A stretch of 64,000 bases of DNA from Dinoroseobacter sp039192165 (GCA_039192165.1 JBCCXD010000002.1:372001-436000), one strand, 5' to 3'. Positions 34,262 to 43,956 are shown, numbered from the stretch's first letter. The notes: generated by a model from the letters alone, not told the origin. Made by a program: numbers and translations.

Positions 34262-35640
34262 GGATCGCGGCAGCCCTGATGGCGCTGGCCTTTCTGGCCG
34301 GTTGTGCAGCTCCGCCGGAAAGCGCCGCGCGCCGCGCGCCTCAATCGGTAGATCTACCGCCGATGAAAACCTTTTCATCCTACAAGCCAGGCCCGGTGCG
34401 CGGGTCGAACCGGCAACTTGCGGCGGATTTCATGGATCTCAGTTTCCGCATGGAGTCTGGCCGGCCACTGGAGACCTTCACAAGGTTCGAAGGACCAGTT
34501 CGGGTGGCGGTGCGCGCGCAAGGTACTCCGCCGCCGACGCTCTCCCCTGATCTCGCGCGTCTGATCGATAGACTTCAACGGGAGGCCGGGATCGATATCG
34601 CGCGCGCCGGTCTTGGAGAGACTCCGCAGATTGTGATCGAAACTCTGCCGCGCCGTCAGATCCAGAGGTTCGTGCCCCAAGCGGCATGCTTTGTCGTGCC
34701 GAATGTCGGGAGCTGGCGCGAGTTCGTCCGATACCGACGGTCGGACCGGGTAAACTGGACAAAACTGGAAACCCGCACGCTTGCAGCAATTTTCATACCC
34801 AATGACGTCAGTCCTCAGGAGGTGCGGGATTGCCTGCACGAGGAAGTTGCACAGGCACTTGGCCCGCTCAACGATCTCTACCGGTTGGAGAACTCGGTCT
34901 TCAATGACGATAATTTTCACCCGGTTTTGACCAGCTTCGACATGCTCATGCTGCGGATAACCTATGCTCCGGAGCTGCGGTCGGGTATGAGCCCCGGCGA
35001 CGTTGAAGCCCGCTTGCCTGGCATTCTCGCACGGCTTAACCCGGCAGGACAGCAACGCGGACCTGCGCGGCCTTCCAACGAAAGGCGCGACTGGATCGAG
35101 GCGATCGAAGCCGCACTCGGGCCCGGTACACCATCGCGTCAGCGCGCAGGGAAAGCTGTGGACGCAGTACGAATTGCTGAACAGGCCGGTTTTAATGACA
35201 CCCGCCTTGCGTTTTCCTATTTCGCGCTCGGGCGTTTGGCTTTGGCGTCCGATCCGGATTTGTCCTTTGCTTCATTCGTTCAGGCGGGCGGGCTCTACAC
35301 AGAAGCATCCGGAACGGAAGTCCAGCAGGCACATGTCACCATGCAGATTGCGGCTTTTGCTCTGACAACCGGGCAGGCTGAGACGGCGCTGCGTCTGGTG
35401 AACTCAGCGCTCCCGGCTGTGCAACAATCAGAAAACGCCGCGTTGCTCTCGACGCTTTTGATGATGAAGGCGGAAGCGCTTGATTTACTCGGTCGACAGA
35501 GCGAGGGGCAAGCCGTTCGTCTCGACAGTCTTGGATGGGCACGCTATGGCATCGGCGACGATGCGCAGGTAAGGGCGCGGCTGGCCGAGATTGCCTCTTT
35601 GCCACCTCCCGGACTTCGCCAGGGTGGCCAAGGGAGCTAG
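34258..35640 (+). CDS. DUF2927-family lipoprotein
   Basis: 460 residues with a lipobox (LAFLAGC, Cys15) and a DUF2927-like region including AACFVVPNVGSW and CLHEEVAQALGPLNDLYRL, where HEE may be a metal or catalytic site. The C-terminal third has helical TPR-like repeats. GTG start overlapping the GNAT stop. Function not known; it sits between the MoxR and VWA genes. Confidence 0.8.
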   Translation: MRIAAALMALAFLAGCAAPPESAARRAPQSVDLPPMKTFSSYKPGPVRGSNRQLAADFMDLSFRMESGRPLETFTRFEGPVRVAVRAQGTPPPTLSPDLARLIDRLQREAGIDIARAGLGETPQIVIETLPRRQIQRFVPQAACFVVPNVGSWREFVRYRRSDRVNWTKLETRTLAAIFIPNDVSPQEVRDCLHEEVAQALGPLNDLYRLENSVFNDDNFHPVLTSFDMLMLRITYAPELRSGMSPGDVEARLPGILARLNPAGQQRGPARPSNERRDWIEAIEAALGPGTPSRQRAGKAVDAVRIAEQAGFNDTRLAFSYFALGRLALASDPDLSFASFVQAGGLYTEASGTEVQQAHVTMQIAAFALTTGQAETALRLVNSALPAVQQSENAALLSTLLMMKAEALDLLGRQSEGQAVRLDSLGWARYGIGDDAQVRARLAEIASLPPPGLRQGGQGS

Positions 35641-35643
35641 TAC

Positions 35644-35817
35644 ATGTTGGTGATTGCGGGAGCTTTGGGCGGTGGCGCCTGGGGGGCTTGGCTGGCAAAA
35701 AAACGTGGTGGGCTGAAAAAGGACATCGCGCAATACGCAATCGCTTTTGCAATCATGTGGTCCGTTATTGGACTGATCGCCACTATTGTCGTTGAGCGTA
35801 TGGCAGTCGGGGGCTGA
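35644..35817 (+). CDS. Small two-helix membrane protein
   Basis: 57-residue protein beginning MLVIAGALGGG with two hydrophobic segments (2-17 and 31-50) joined by a basic KKRGGLKK loop. Starts 3 nt after the DUF2927 stop and ends 4 nt before the VWA start, so it is likely co-translated with them. No family recognised. Confidence 0.72.
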   Translation: MLVIAGALGGGAWGAWLAKKRGGLKKDIAQYAIAFAIMWSVIGLIATIVVERMAVGG

Positions 35818-35821
35818 GCGC

Positions 35822-37009
35822 ATGTTCCTGCCTTTCTTTGCGGAATTGCGAAAGACAGGTGTCCCGGTCAGCCTGCGCGAGCACCTGACGTTTCTGGAAG
35901 GTCTGGGGCAGGGGTTGGCCACCTATGATGTGGAGGCTTTCTACTATCTCGCCCGGGCTGCGCTCGTCAAAGATGAACGCCATCTCGACCGTTTCGACCG
36001 AGCGTTTTCCACGTCGTTTCGGGGACTGGAGGATATCGGTGTCGAGCAAGTGCTCGAGTCTGTAGACCTGCCAATGGAATGGCTTGAGAAACTTGCGGAA
36101 AAGCACCTTACCGAAGAAGAGCGCGCGGAGATCGAGGCCTTGGGCGGGTTCGACAAACTCATGGAGACCCTCAAAGACCGTTTGAAGGAACAGCAAGGTC
36201 GCCATCAGGGTGGCAACAAATGGATCGGCACAGCTGGTACCTCGCCTTTCGGAGCCTATGGATATAATCCAGAAGGCGTGCGTATAGGCCAGCAAGAAAG
36301 CCGGCATCGCCGCGCGGTAAAGGTCTGGGACAAGCGGGAGTTTCGCAACCTTGATGACAGCGTCGAGCTTGGCACGCGCAATATCAAGGTGGCTCTGAAA
36401 CGCCTGCGCCAATGGGCCCGTACCGGTGCGGCCGAAGAGCTTGATCTGGATGGAACGATCCGCGCGACGGCCGAGCATGGATATCTTGACGTTAAGACCC
36501 GGCCCGAGCGGCACAATGCCGTCAAAGTGGTCCTGTTCCTCGACGTCGGTGGATCAATGGATGATCATATCCAGATGGTGGAAGAGCTATTTTCCGCGGC
36601 CCGCTCGGAGTTTAAGCATCTTGAGCACTACTACTTCCATAACTGCCTCTATGAAGGTTTATGGCGGGACAATCGTCGGCGCTGGTCCGAGCAGATCCCG
36701 ACGTGGGATGTGCTGAACACCTATGGTTCAGACTATAAGTGCATCTTTGTGGGCGACGCGTCTATGTCACCCTACGAGGTTGCCTATCCCGGAGGCGCGA
36801 ATGAACACTGGAATGCAGAGGCGGGCCAGGTCTGGCTCGCGCGTGCGCGGGATCAATGGCCAAGTAATATTTGGCTCAACCCGGTGCCGGAGCGGCATTG
36901 GCAATACACCCATTCGATCGGCTTGATCCAGGACGTATTCGGCGCCGAACGCATGGTGCCGATGACGCTGGAAGGTATTGACCGGGGCATGCGCATTCTG
37001 GGGCGTTGA
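35822..37009 (+). CDS. VWA-domain protein, partner of MoxR ATPase (CoxE-like)
   Basis: 395 residues. The N-terminal region (FFAELRKTGVPVSLREHL) is typical of CoxE-like VWA proteins; the MIDAS-type site is FLDVGGSMDD near residue 243 (Asp-x-Gly-x-Ser), followed by YYFHNCLYEG. It would act with the AAA+ protein encoded upstream. The target is unknown. Confidence 0.88.
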   Translation: MFLPFFAELRKTGVPVSLREHLTFLEGLGQGLATYDVEAFYYLARAALVKDERHLDRFDRAFSTSFRGLEDIGVEQVLESVDLPMEWLEKLAEKHLTEEERAEIEALGGFDKLMETLKDRLKEQQGRHQGGNKWIGTAGTSPFGAYGYNPEGVRIGQQESRHRRAVKVWDKREFRNLDDSVELGTRNIKVALKRLRQWARTGAAEELDLDGTIRATAEHGYLDVKTRPERHNAVKVVLFLDVGGSMDDHIQMVEELFSAARSEFKHLEHYYFHNCLYEGLWRDNRRRWSEQIPTWDVLNTYGSDYKCIFVGDASMSPYEVAYPGGANEHWNAEAGQVWLARARDQWPSNIWLNPVPERHWQYTHSIGLIQDVFGAERMVPMTLEGIDRGMRILGR

Positions 37010-37013
37010 CGCA

Positions 37014-37043
37014 AAACGGCGCGCTGAACAAAGCGCGCCGTTT
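37014..37043. terminator. Bidirectional terminator between VWA and VPLPA-CTERM genes
   Basis: 12-bp stem, arms 37014-37025 and 37032-37043, loop GAACAA, with A and T ends that act as U-tracts on either strand. Sits between convergent genes ending at 37009 and 37063. Confidence 0.85.
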
Positions 37044-37062
37044 ATAAATCGGTTCCGAGGAT

Positions 37063-37830
37063 TTAAGCGTCTGCGAGTGCTTTTTTCCGTCGCTTCATCG
37101 CAGCCAGCCCGCCAAGACCCGCGACCAACAGCCAGCCAGCTGCAGGCAACGGGACCGCCTCGAGTTTCGCGGTAAGTGTGGCTTCGTTATCTTTACGTTC
37201 TTCTGTGATGAACGACTCAAATATATCGTCGCCGACTTTGAACCCCGAAAACGTCAGGACGTAGTCTTGGCCGTTTACATTGAACGGCGTGCTTGATTCC
37301 ACGTTCGTTTCGGCAACCACGCGGTCCGCGCATCCTTCTGCGTTTAGGCCTTGGCCATTCAGTCCATCATAGGGGCATTGGACTTGAAAAATAGTGTCCC
37401 CGTCTCGCTGGTTCGGTGTTTCCTCGTGGGAAAAATCAAAGGTCGAAGTTGCTACGACTGCTGGCGTCACACCATCAATTGTAAATGAAATCTCGACTTC
37501 CAAGGTGGCGTCCAGCAACGTCGTGCCCGTAATCCGCTGGTTCATATGAGTGAACGTGCCGATGTCGAAGACTTCGCCCAGCGCCACATCTGTCGGCGGA
37601 GGTGTATTAGGATATTCCTCGGCCTCGAAACTATAGCCACTAGGATCGGTCAGTATTGGCGTTCCCCAGGTGATTACATTTGTTCCGGAAGAGATACTTC
37701 CGCCGGACCCTGTGGCGCTTGTCCAGATGCCCGACACGCTTAAAATATCAATGGTTGTGGCCGATGCCGAGCCGGCGGCGAGGACAGCCGTCATCGCGAC
37801 GCCCTGCATTAATCTATTTACGGGTCTCAT
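37063..37830 (-). CDS. VPLPA-CTERM sorting domain protein
   Basis: 255-residue exported protein. Signal peptide ends near GSASA (about 24). The C-terminus is VPLPAAGWLLVAGLGGLAA then MKRRKK, the tripartite VPLPA-CTERM signal (motif, helix, basic tail). The middle (GTFTHMNQRITG) looks like a choice-of-anchor beta-sandwich domain. Likely sorted to the surface by an exosortase-type enzyme, which is not in this window. Confidence 0.85.
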   Translation of the reverse strand: MRPVNRLMQGVAMTAVLAAGSASATTIDILSVSGIWTSATGSGGSISSGTNVITWGTPILTDPSGYSFEAEEYPNTPPPTDVALGEVFDIGTFTHMNQRITGTTLLDATLEVEISFTIDGVTPAVVATSTFDFSHEETPNQRDGDTIFQVQCPYDGLNGQGLNAEGCADRVVAETNVESSTPFNVNGQDYVLTFSGFKVGDDIFESFITEERKDNEATLTAKLEAVPLPAAGWLLVAGLGGLAAMKRRKKALADA

Positions 37831-37983
37831 TATACCCTCCTAGGTACACACACGTGCAGTCAACGAAGCTCGTACCGCAGCTATACTTCCGCTGACCTAC
37901 TCACACGCCTCACCCCAGTGGAGGCATCTCATCCGCCGCATAGCATGACGACGTTGAAGTGAAAATCTCATTTTTGCCCCATT

Positions 37984-38001
37984 TTGTCAATTTCATGACA
38001 A
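37984..38001. promoter_or_regulatory. Inverted repeat TTGTCA-N6-TGACAA
   Basis: 18-bp dyad about 155 nt upstream of the VPLPA-CTERM gene in a 282-nt gap. The rest of this gap (37831-38112) shows no gene. Could be a regulator site; the regulator is unknown. Confidence 0.45.
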
Positions 38002-38112
38002 GTACCGGACGCAATCTCGCCACAATCCGCGTAACCCAGAGGTTTTGTTCACCCGCCGTGGGTTCGTTAACCTATGGAATTGCAGGAAAGAAATCGCAGT
38101 GCGCTTTTCCCG

Positions 38113-39240
38113 TCACAGGAGTCGGTTGAGAAGCGTGCGCGACGGTTTTCCGGTCACAGGAAGCCCAGAACTGCTTTGATAGCGGCGGATCGCATCCAGC
38201 GTTTTCGGTCCGATGACCCCATCTGCGCCGCCCGTGTCGAATCCTGCGGAAGTCAATGCCTCCTGAAGCGCAACCCGGTCAGATTTGGTGAATCCGTTTG
38301 CATCGGGTGGGAAAGGGGTACGCAAAGGCGGACCGCCCGCGATCCGGTCGGCCAAGTGTCCTACTCCGATCGCGTAGGAGTCCGAATTGTTGTATCGTTT
38401 GATAACGCTGAAGTTTTGTGAGACCGAAAACCTCGGACCGCCGGGTTGAGGCTGAAGACCGCCCCCTGCATCTTCGCGGCCCCAATTGACGCCGGTGCGC
38501 CACCCGTTGCGGCTGAGATAGGCCGCGGCGGAGGCCAGCGCGTCGCTGGGATCGTCCGCCCAAATGTCGCGTCGTCCATCCCCGGTAAAATCCACCGCGA
38601 ACGCAAGGTAAGAGGTTGGGATGAATTGGGTATGACCCATCGCGCCTGCCCAGCTTCCGGTCATGTCGGCAGCGGGAATATCTCCGTTTTCCAGAATCTC
38701 CAGCGCCGCCAACAATTGCTGTTCGAAGAATTGCCCACGCCGCCCGTCATAGGCGAGCGTCGATGTCGCCGAGATAACCGGCACATTCCCTTTGCGCTCT
38801 CCGTAGAAGCTCTCAAGACCCCAGATCGCAGTGACGATATATGCGTCCACTCCGTAGCGTTGCTCGATCGCCCTAAGCGTCTGCTCATGGCGCGCGAACG
38901 CCGCTTGACCGCGCGATACGCGTTCGTCCGAGACTGCAATCGACAAATAGTCTTCAAGCGATCTGCGAAACTCCACCTGGTTGCGATCGCGCGATACAAC
39001 GCCAGTCAGATATCCGGTGCCCCTAAAAGCCTCGTTAAGTAGCGCCTCGGAGTACCCTTTTTGGATCGCTCTCGACCTGAATGAAGCCACCCAGGCATCG
39101 TAGCCTGCGTTTCGAGTGGGTTGAAGGTCCGTGGGAAGACCGGCGATTGAGAGTGTGGTGCGGTCTGGCGGTGCACTGCAGCCCGAAATACCAAGGGCTG
39201 CGAGCCCCATCCCAAACGCCCGGCGCGTGATCTGCGTCAT
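38113..39240 (-). CDS. MltB-like lytic murein transglycosylase
   Basis: GH103-type peptidoglycan lytic enzyme, 375 residues. The N-terminus has Arg-Arg (TRRAFGMG) and a lipobox (GISGC), suggesting a Tat-exported lipoprotein. Catalytic Glu in WGLESFYGE near 145; MGHTQFIPTSY near 206 is the family signature. A C-terminal peptidoglycan-binding domain covers the last 60 residues (GPKTLDAIRRYQ). Confidence 0.92.
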   Translation of the reverse strand: MTQITRRAFGMGLAALGISGCSAPPDRTTLSIAGLPTDLQPTRNAGYDAWVASFRSRAIQKGYSEALLNEAFRGTGYLTGVVSRDRNQVEFRRSLEDYLSIAVSDERVSRGQAAFARHEQTLRAIEQRYGVDAYIVTAIWGLESFYGERKGNVPVISATSTLAYDGRRGQFFEQQLLAALEILENGDIPAADMTGSWAGAMGHTQFIPTSYLAFAVDFTGDGRRDIWADDPSDALASAAAYLSRNGWRTGVNWGREDAGGGLQPQPGGPRFSVSQNFSVIKRYNNSDSYAIGVGHLADRIAGGPPLRTPFPPDANGFTKSDRVALQEALTSAGFDTGGADGVIGPKTLDAIRRYQSSSGLPVTGKPSRTLLNRLL

Positions 39241-39404
39241 GCCTTGCCCGTCCTTTGCTTCTGATGCCTCAGGCGCCACACTAACGTGGACATCCCTGAA
39301 GGCGAGCGGAAAGCACAGGCGCCCGATCACTTTCGCCGCGAGACGTCCTATTGACGCAAGAGCCCCGCAGCGTAGGCTTTGTGAGAAGCAGCCGGAGCTT
39401 TTTT

Positions 39405-39896
39405 ATGTCGTCTATCCTCACCTCCTGTGCGGCCCTCCCGGAAGTCAGGTTCGAGCCAGGTTCGGCGCTGATTAGCGAAGGTAAGCCGGTCAGTCGGCTT
39501 CTGATCCTGGTTTCGGGGCGTGTCTCCATCCGCAAAGGTGACAGTGAGGTCGCAATAATCTCCAATGAGGGCGCGGTCTTCGGGGAGATGTCGGCGCTCC
39601 TGGGAATTCCCGCCAGTGCATCGGTGGTAGCGATCGATGATGTACGCGCGCTGTGTTCCGAGAACGGTAAGGCACTGATCGAAGAAAACCACGAGCTTGC
39701 GGTACATACAGCGCGCATTCTTGCACAGCGGCTTTACCATGCCACCAGCTATCTGGCCGATTTCAAAACCCAATTCTCTGACAGGGCGGACCATTTTGGC
39801 ATCATGGACCAGATCCTCGACGAGCTTATGATGCAGCAAACCAGTAGCGCACCGGCCGATCCCTCGCCGGATACCAACGACGATCCTAGGCTTTGA
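39405..39896 (+). CDS. Cyclic-nucleotide-binding-domain protein without HTH
   Basis: 163 residues from the ATG at 39405 with GGAG upstream. Beta-roll cNMP domain with the phosphate cassette GAVFGEMSALLGIPASASV near 58. No DNA-binding domain follows, unlike CRP/FNR. Ends 11 nt inside the convergent phosphoesterase gene. Confidence 0.82.
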   Translation: MSSILTSCAALPEVRFEPGSALISEGKPVSRLLILVSGRVSIRKGDSEVAIISNEGAVFGEMSALLGIPASASVVAIDDVRALCSENGKALIEENHELAVHTARILAQRLYHATSYLADFKTQFSDRADHFGIMDQILDELMMQQTSSAPADPSPDTNDDPRL

Positions 39897-40659
39897 GCCA
39901 TTCCGGCTCGGCTGATACCGCGACGGGCTTCTCAGTTGGCGTTAAAAGATCCAGTTCCTCAGCACCGGCAATCGAGTTCCATATCGCGCGTGAGTGTTCG
40001 ATATCCACAACAATGTGGCTTGGCACATCACCCGGTTGCTGGCCCATATTGAACACCCATGTTTCGCCAATCCGGTCCGCCCAGGCGCCGTCGCTGATAA
40101 AAGGGGCTTGGTGGACGTGTCCGCAAAATACGATGTCGGGGGCGTATTTTGCGATCCAGCGCGTTAGTTCTGGGTCGCCGAAATGCCGATGGCCTCCCCA
40201 GCTTGTGGGCGTATCTGTAGGCGGCGCATGGTAGGCCCAGATCCAAGTCCTTCGACGCTCGTGCGCATCTTCGGCCATCTGAGCTTCGATCTTTGTCTTT
40301 GCATCTGGTCCATCCCACCAAGGAAAAACCGACACCAGTGTGTCGCCAAGCCAAGTGCGTTCGCCGTCCACCGTGATGTCCGGCGACCCGAGATCTGCAA
40401 ACCAGTCCGGCACACGTTCGCCAGTATCACTATTGGCGTTCAGGTCATGGTTGCCCGAACAGACGATGAGCTTGGTCTGCTTTGAAAGACTGCGCAGATA
40501 AGTGCGCACAACGACGATTTGCGCGTTCAACTCGACTGTGGCGGCAACCTGCAACAGGTCACCAGCGATGACAACGCCGTCAAATCCGGAGGCCACGCTC
40601 GACAACCAGTCATATTGCCGAAGCGCATAATGGATGTCGCCAGTGACCAATAGCTTCAT
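39886..40659 (-). CDS. Metallophosphoesterase
   Basis: Calcineurin-like phosphoesterase of 257 residues. Metal motifs: GDIHYA near 7, GDLLQ near 33, GNHD near 68 and GHVHQAP near 175. Substrate unknown. It lies downstream of serS in the same direction. Confidence 0.88.
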   Translation of the reverse strand: MKLLVTGDIHYALRQYDWLSSVASGFDGVVIAGDLLQVAATVELNAQIVVVRTYLRSLSKQTKLIVCSGNHDLNANSDTGERVPDWFADLGSPDITVDGERTWLGDTLVSVFPWWDGPDAKTKIEAQMAEDAHERRRTWIWAYHAPPTDTPTSWGGHRHFGDPELTRWIAKYAPDIVFCGHVHQAPFISDGAWADRIGETWVFNMGQQPGDVPSHIVVDIEHSRAIWNSIAGAEELDLLTPTEKPVAVSAEPEWLKA

Positions 40660-40734
40660 CCAGCCAGTACCTCCCTGAGCTTTCTAATGGCAGAATAGGC
40701 AGACGCGCGCAGCGGATCAAACGGCAGTCGTGTG

Positions 40735-42030
40735 TCAGCTGAGCTCCCCATTCGCCGCGATCTGTGTCTTGCCACGGAGATACGGATGCAGAACCGCGGG
40801 CAGCGCCACGGATCCATCCGAGCGTTGGCCGTTCTCGAGTACGGCAATCAGGCAGCGTCCGACTGCCAATCCCGAACCGTTCAGCGTATGCAGATACTCA
40901 GGCTTGCCGCCGGAATCTGGTTTGAAGCGCGCGTTCATCCGGCGGGCCTGAAAGTCGCCGCACACCGAGATAGAGCTGATTTCGCGATACTTGTTTTGTC
41001 CTGGCAGCCAAACCTCGATGTCATGGGTGCGGCGCGCTCCGAAGCCCATATCTCCGGTGCAGAGAACCACCGTGCGGTAAGGCAGCCCAAGCGCCTCCAG
41101 TATACCTTCGGCGCAACCGGTCATCCGGTCGAGCTCAGCACGGCTCGCGTCCGGATGGGTGATCGAGACCATCTCGACTTTTTCGAACTGATGCTGACGG
41201 AGCATACCTGCAGTGTCGCGCCCGGCGCTTCCAGCCTCGGAGCGAAAACACTGAGTGTGCGCGACATAGCGGCGGGGCAGATAGTCTTCTTCGACAACCA
41301 AGCCGTTCACAATGTTTGTCAACGTCACCTCTGCGGTGGGCACAAGCCACCACCCGTCCTCGGTGCGATAGCTGTCTTCACCGAATTTTGGCAACTGTCC
41401 GGTGCCATACATCATTTCGTCACGCACCAGCACAGGGGTCCAGGTTTCTGCCAGACCGTTTTCCTCGACGTGAGTGTCGATCATGAATTGCGCCAGCGCA
41501 CGGTGGACGCGCGCGATAGCGCCCGACAGCACCACAAAGCGCGCACCTGACAGCTTTGCCGCCGTTTCGAAATCCATGCCCGGGATAACCGAATCAAGCT
41601 CGTAGTGTTCCTTGGGCGTGAACTCGAAACTGCGGGGCGTACCCCATCGCTTGATCTCGACGTTGTCGTCCTCATCTTCGCCCGGGGGAATGTCCTCAAA
41701 AGGCAGGTTTGGAAGGCCCATCAGCAAGTCAGCCAATCGTGTGTCTTCCGCCAGGGCTTCATCTTTGAGACGTGCAGTCTCGGCTTTTTTGTCTGCCACA
41801 AGCGAACGCAGGCGTTCGAATTCCGCGTTGTCTCCTCGACCCTTTGCGGCACCAACTTCCTTGGAGGCCTTGTTTTGCTCTGCCTGCGCGGTCTCAGCCG
41901 CAAGAATCTTCGCGCGTCGTGCCGCGTCGATTGCGAGAATTTCTGAAGACATCGGCAAAACCCCAGGACGGCGGGTCAAGGCGGCATCGAAGGCCTCGGG
42001 GTTTTCACGGATCTGACGAATATCGTGCAT
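40735..42030 (-). CDS. serS: Seryl-tRNA synthetase
   Basis: Class II synthetase of 431 residues. N-terminal coiled-coil arm at about 30-100, motif 2 region CFRSEAGSAGRDTAGMLRQHQF and motif 3 GSGLAVGRCLIAVLEN near the C-terminus. Confidence 0.96.
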   Translation of the reverse strand: MHDIRQIRENPEAFDAALTRRPGVLPMSSEILAIDAARRAKILAAETAQAEQNKASKEVGAAKGRGDNAEFERLRSLVADKKAETARLKDEALAEDTRLADLLMGLPNLPFEDIPPGEDEDDNVEIKRWGTPRSFEFTPKEHYELDSVIPGMDFETAAKLSGARFVVLSGAIARVHRALAQFMIDTHVEENGLAETWTPVLVRDEMMYGTGQLPKFGEDSYRTEDGWWLVPTAEVTLTNIVNGLVVEEDYLPRRYVAHTQCFRSEAGSAGRDTAGMLRQHQFEKVEMVSITHPDASRAELDRMTGCAEGILEALGLPYRTVVLCTGDMGFGARRTHDIEVWLPGQNKYREISSISVCGDFQARRMNARFKPDSGGKPEYLHTLNGSGLAVGRCLIAVLENGQRSDGSVALPAVLHPYLRGKTQIAANGELS

Positions 42031-42237
42031 GGTGTCCTCAGAAAGGGTTGATCTTGCGCAGGGCTTATGGCGCAGAAACCAGCAAGCGGCTAGGGGGCTT
42101 TCCAGAAGTTTTGCGCCGCATGCAGAGTACCCTTTGCGGGAGGCTCAACCGAAGCGTCATCCAGCAGCCTCAATACGCCAAGCCCCAACGGCCCGAGCTA
42201 CCAAACTGTCGCCACAATGCTTGTGCATGGTTCGTCC

Positions 42238-43956
42238 ATGCTGCGTTTGGTATTTTTGACAACCTCAATTCTGCTTGCGCCGCCTGCCCTGGCGCAGGAC
42301 TCTGGCTTTCCCCGCACTGATGCTCAATTCATGGCAGATGTTCTTGGGTTGGATGATGGCGTCTCTGAATTTGAGGAGATCCTGCCAAAATATCTTGATC
42401 TCTTCCGTCAGAACGATTTGGACGGCGAACCCGGGTATTCGCTCAAAGACCGGCAGATGTACGTGGATGCCTGGGAGGCAGAACAGTTTTCAAAGCAAAT
42501 ACAAGAGTTTCTCAGTCACGATCTGAATGGCGATCTCACAGTCACACCCGAAGAGCTGCGGGTCGCATTTACACGGTCAGCGTATCGCGGTACTCCGCTG
42601 CAGCGCCCAAACCCGGCACCAGGTCCGGACAGGATCGAAGCCCATATCGCCGAGAAGACCGCCGCTTACTTGCGGACGCGCGATCTCGACGGTGACACTG
42701 CAGTGTCGTTCGACGAAGCAAACGTCAAGGCGCGTGAGATCGCTCGCCATGCCCGCGCGACCACGGTTCCAGTGCCGCGCATGGCGCCCAGTCTGGCGCA
42801 TGACCTGGACAATAACACTGTTATCTCTGAACGGGAAATGGTCGCGCTCGCGCGTCAGCTACACGCGGCATTTGATGGAAATGGAAACGGGATTATTGAT
42901 CCCGACGAACGCACGGCCGCACACAGGATGCGGAAAGCTCCACCTCCGTTCATGTTTGGCCGGGCGCGTACAGCGGCGCGCGAGATTGAAGGGCCGACCT
43001 GCCCCTGGCCGCGCGGAGACGAAAGCCTGAATTACTACGTGATCGGCGGCTTCGAGGGCGCGGCCCTGTCCAACCTGCATTTCGAAAACCGTAACGAAGC
43101 GGTCGAAGTGGTTGCCATCACCGTACCAGAGGAAGGATCTGATATTCGTCTGATCGCTTCCTTTCAGAACGCGACGATCCTCGATATCGAAGACCCGTCG
43201 CGGCGCGTGAAAGTCGTCTATCAGACCCGGGGACCGATCGGTCTGCTGGGTGCGCGGTCCGCGCGGTTGGTGCGCACCGACCCATCCTGCCATCTCGAGC
43301 TGTGGAAGCCAGTTTCTGCTGAAAATCCCGACCCGATTTCGTTCTACAGAACGGCCCTGCGCCGCGCACCCGCCGGCGTAGTGACGGATTATTCGCTTGG
43401 TTTGGTCGACCTCGGCGCTCAGGAAAACGCTCCCCGGCGACGCTTCCCGACCTCCATTGATATTGATCTGTCGGGTCCGAATGCGGAGTATTGGGTGCAT
43501 TTCCTGCGCTTTAACCCCGGAGGTCTGGTCCGCCTTAATCCGAGGTTTGTCACCTATCCCGGCGAGGTGGGCGCGCATCCCGTACTGCCCCAATATGCCG
43601 GGCTTGCAACCCTGGTCGAGGAAGGTGTTCTGGAGCCGCTCCCACGAGATGGCCGCATCGATGGCGTTGGTGGGACGCGCCGGTCTGTCACCATCAATGG
43701 AACAACTTACCGCACCGGGGCCGGCGATGACGCGATCCGAAACAACGGCCTGATTTATCGCTATGAACGGGAAGGGCTTTGGACTGGGCGCGCGCCTGTG
43801 TCTTTCCGTGTGACCGACGGTTTCACTGTGCCTGCTGGCCTGACCGGGGCCCATGCGGTGACCTTCGTTCTGCCCGATGACGTTCCCGAGCCCCGCGGCG
43901 CTCGCGGACACAGCACACTGGAGCGGGAAAGCCCGAATACGACCTTCGAAGAGTGA
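42238..43956 (+). CDS. Secreted EF-hand protein of unknown function
   Basis: 572 residues from the ATG at 42238 (another in-frame ATG at 42217 precedes it). Signal peptide ends near PALAQ. At least four EF-hand loops in the N-terminal third (DLNGDLTVTPEE, DLDGDTAVSFDE, DLDNNTVISERE, DGNGNGIIDPDE), then about 350 residues of beta-rich sequence that I do not recognise. Confidence 0.8.
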   Translation: MLRLVFLTTSILLAPPALAQDSGFPRTDAQFMADVLGLDDGVSEFEEILPKYLDLFRQNDLDGEPGYSLKDRQMYVDAWEAEQFSKQIQEFLSHDLNGDLTVTPEELRVAFTRSAYRGTPLQRPNPAPGPDRIEAHIAEKTAAYLRTRDLDGDTAVSFDEANVKAREIARHARATTVPVPRMAPSLAHDLDNNTVISEREMVALARQLHAAFDGNGNGIIDPDERTAAHRMRKAPPPFMFGRARTAAREIEGPTCPWPRGDESLNYYVIGGFEGAALSNLHFENRNEAVEVVAITVPEEGSDIRLIASFQNATILDIEDPSRRVKVVYQTRGPIGLLGARSARLVRTDPSCHLELWKPVSAENPDPISFYRTALRRAPAGVVTDYSLGLVDLGAQENAPRRRFPTSIDIDLSGPNAEYWVHFLRFNPGGLVRLNPRFVTYPGEVGAHPVLPQYAGLATLVEEGVLEPLPRDGRIDGVGGTRRSVTINGTTYRTGAGDDAIRNNGLIYRYEREGLWTGRAPVSFRVTDGFTVPAGLTGAHAVTFVLPDDVPEPRGARGHSTLERESPNTTFEE

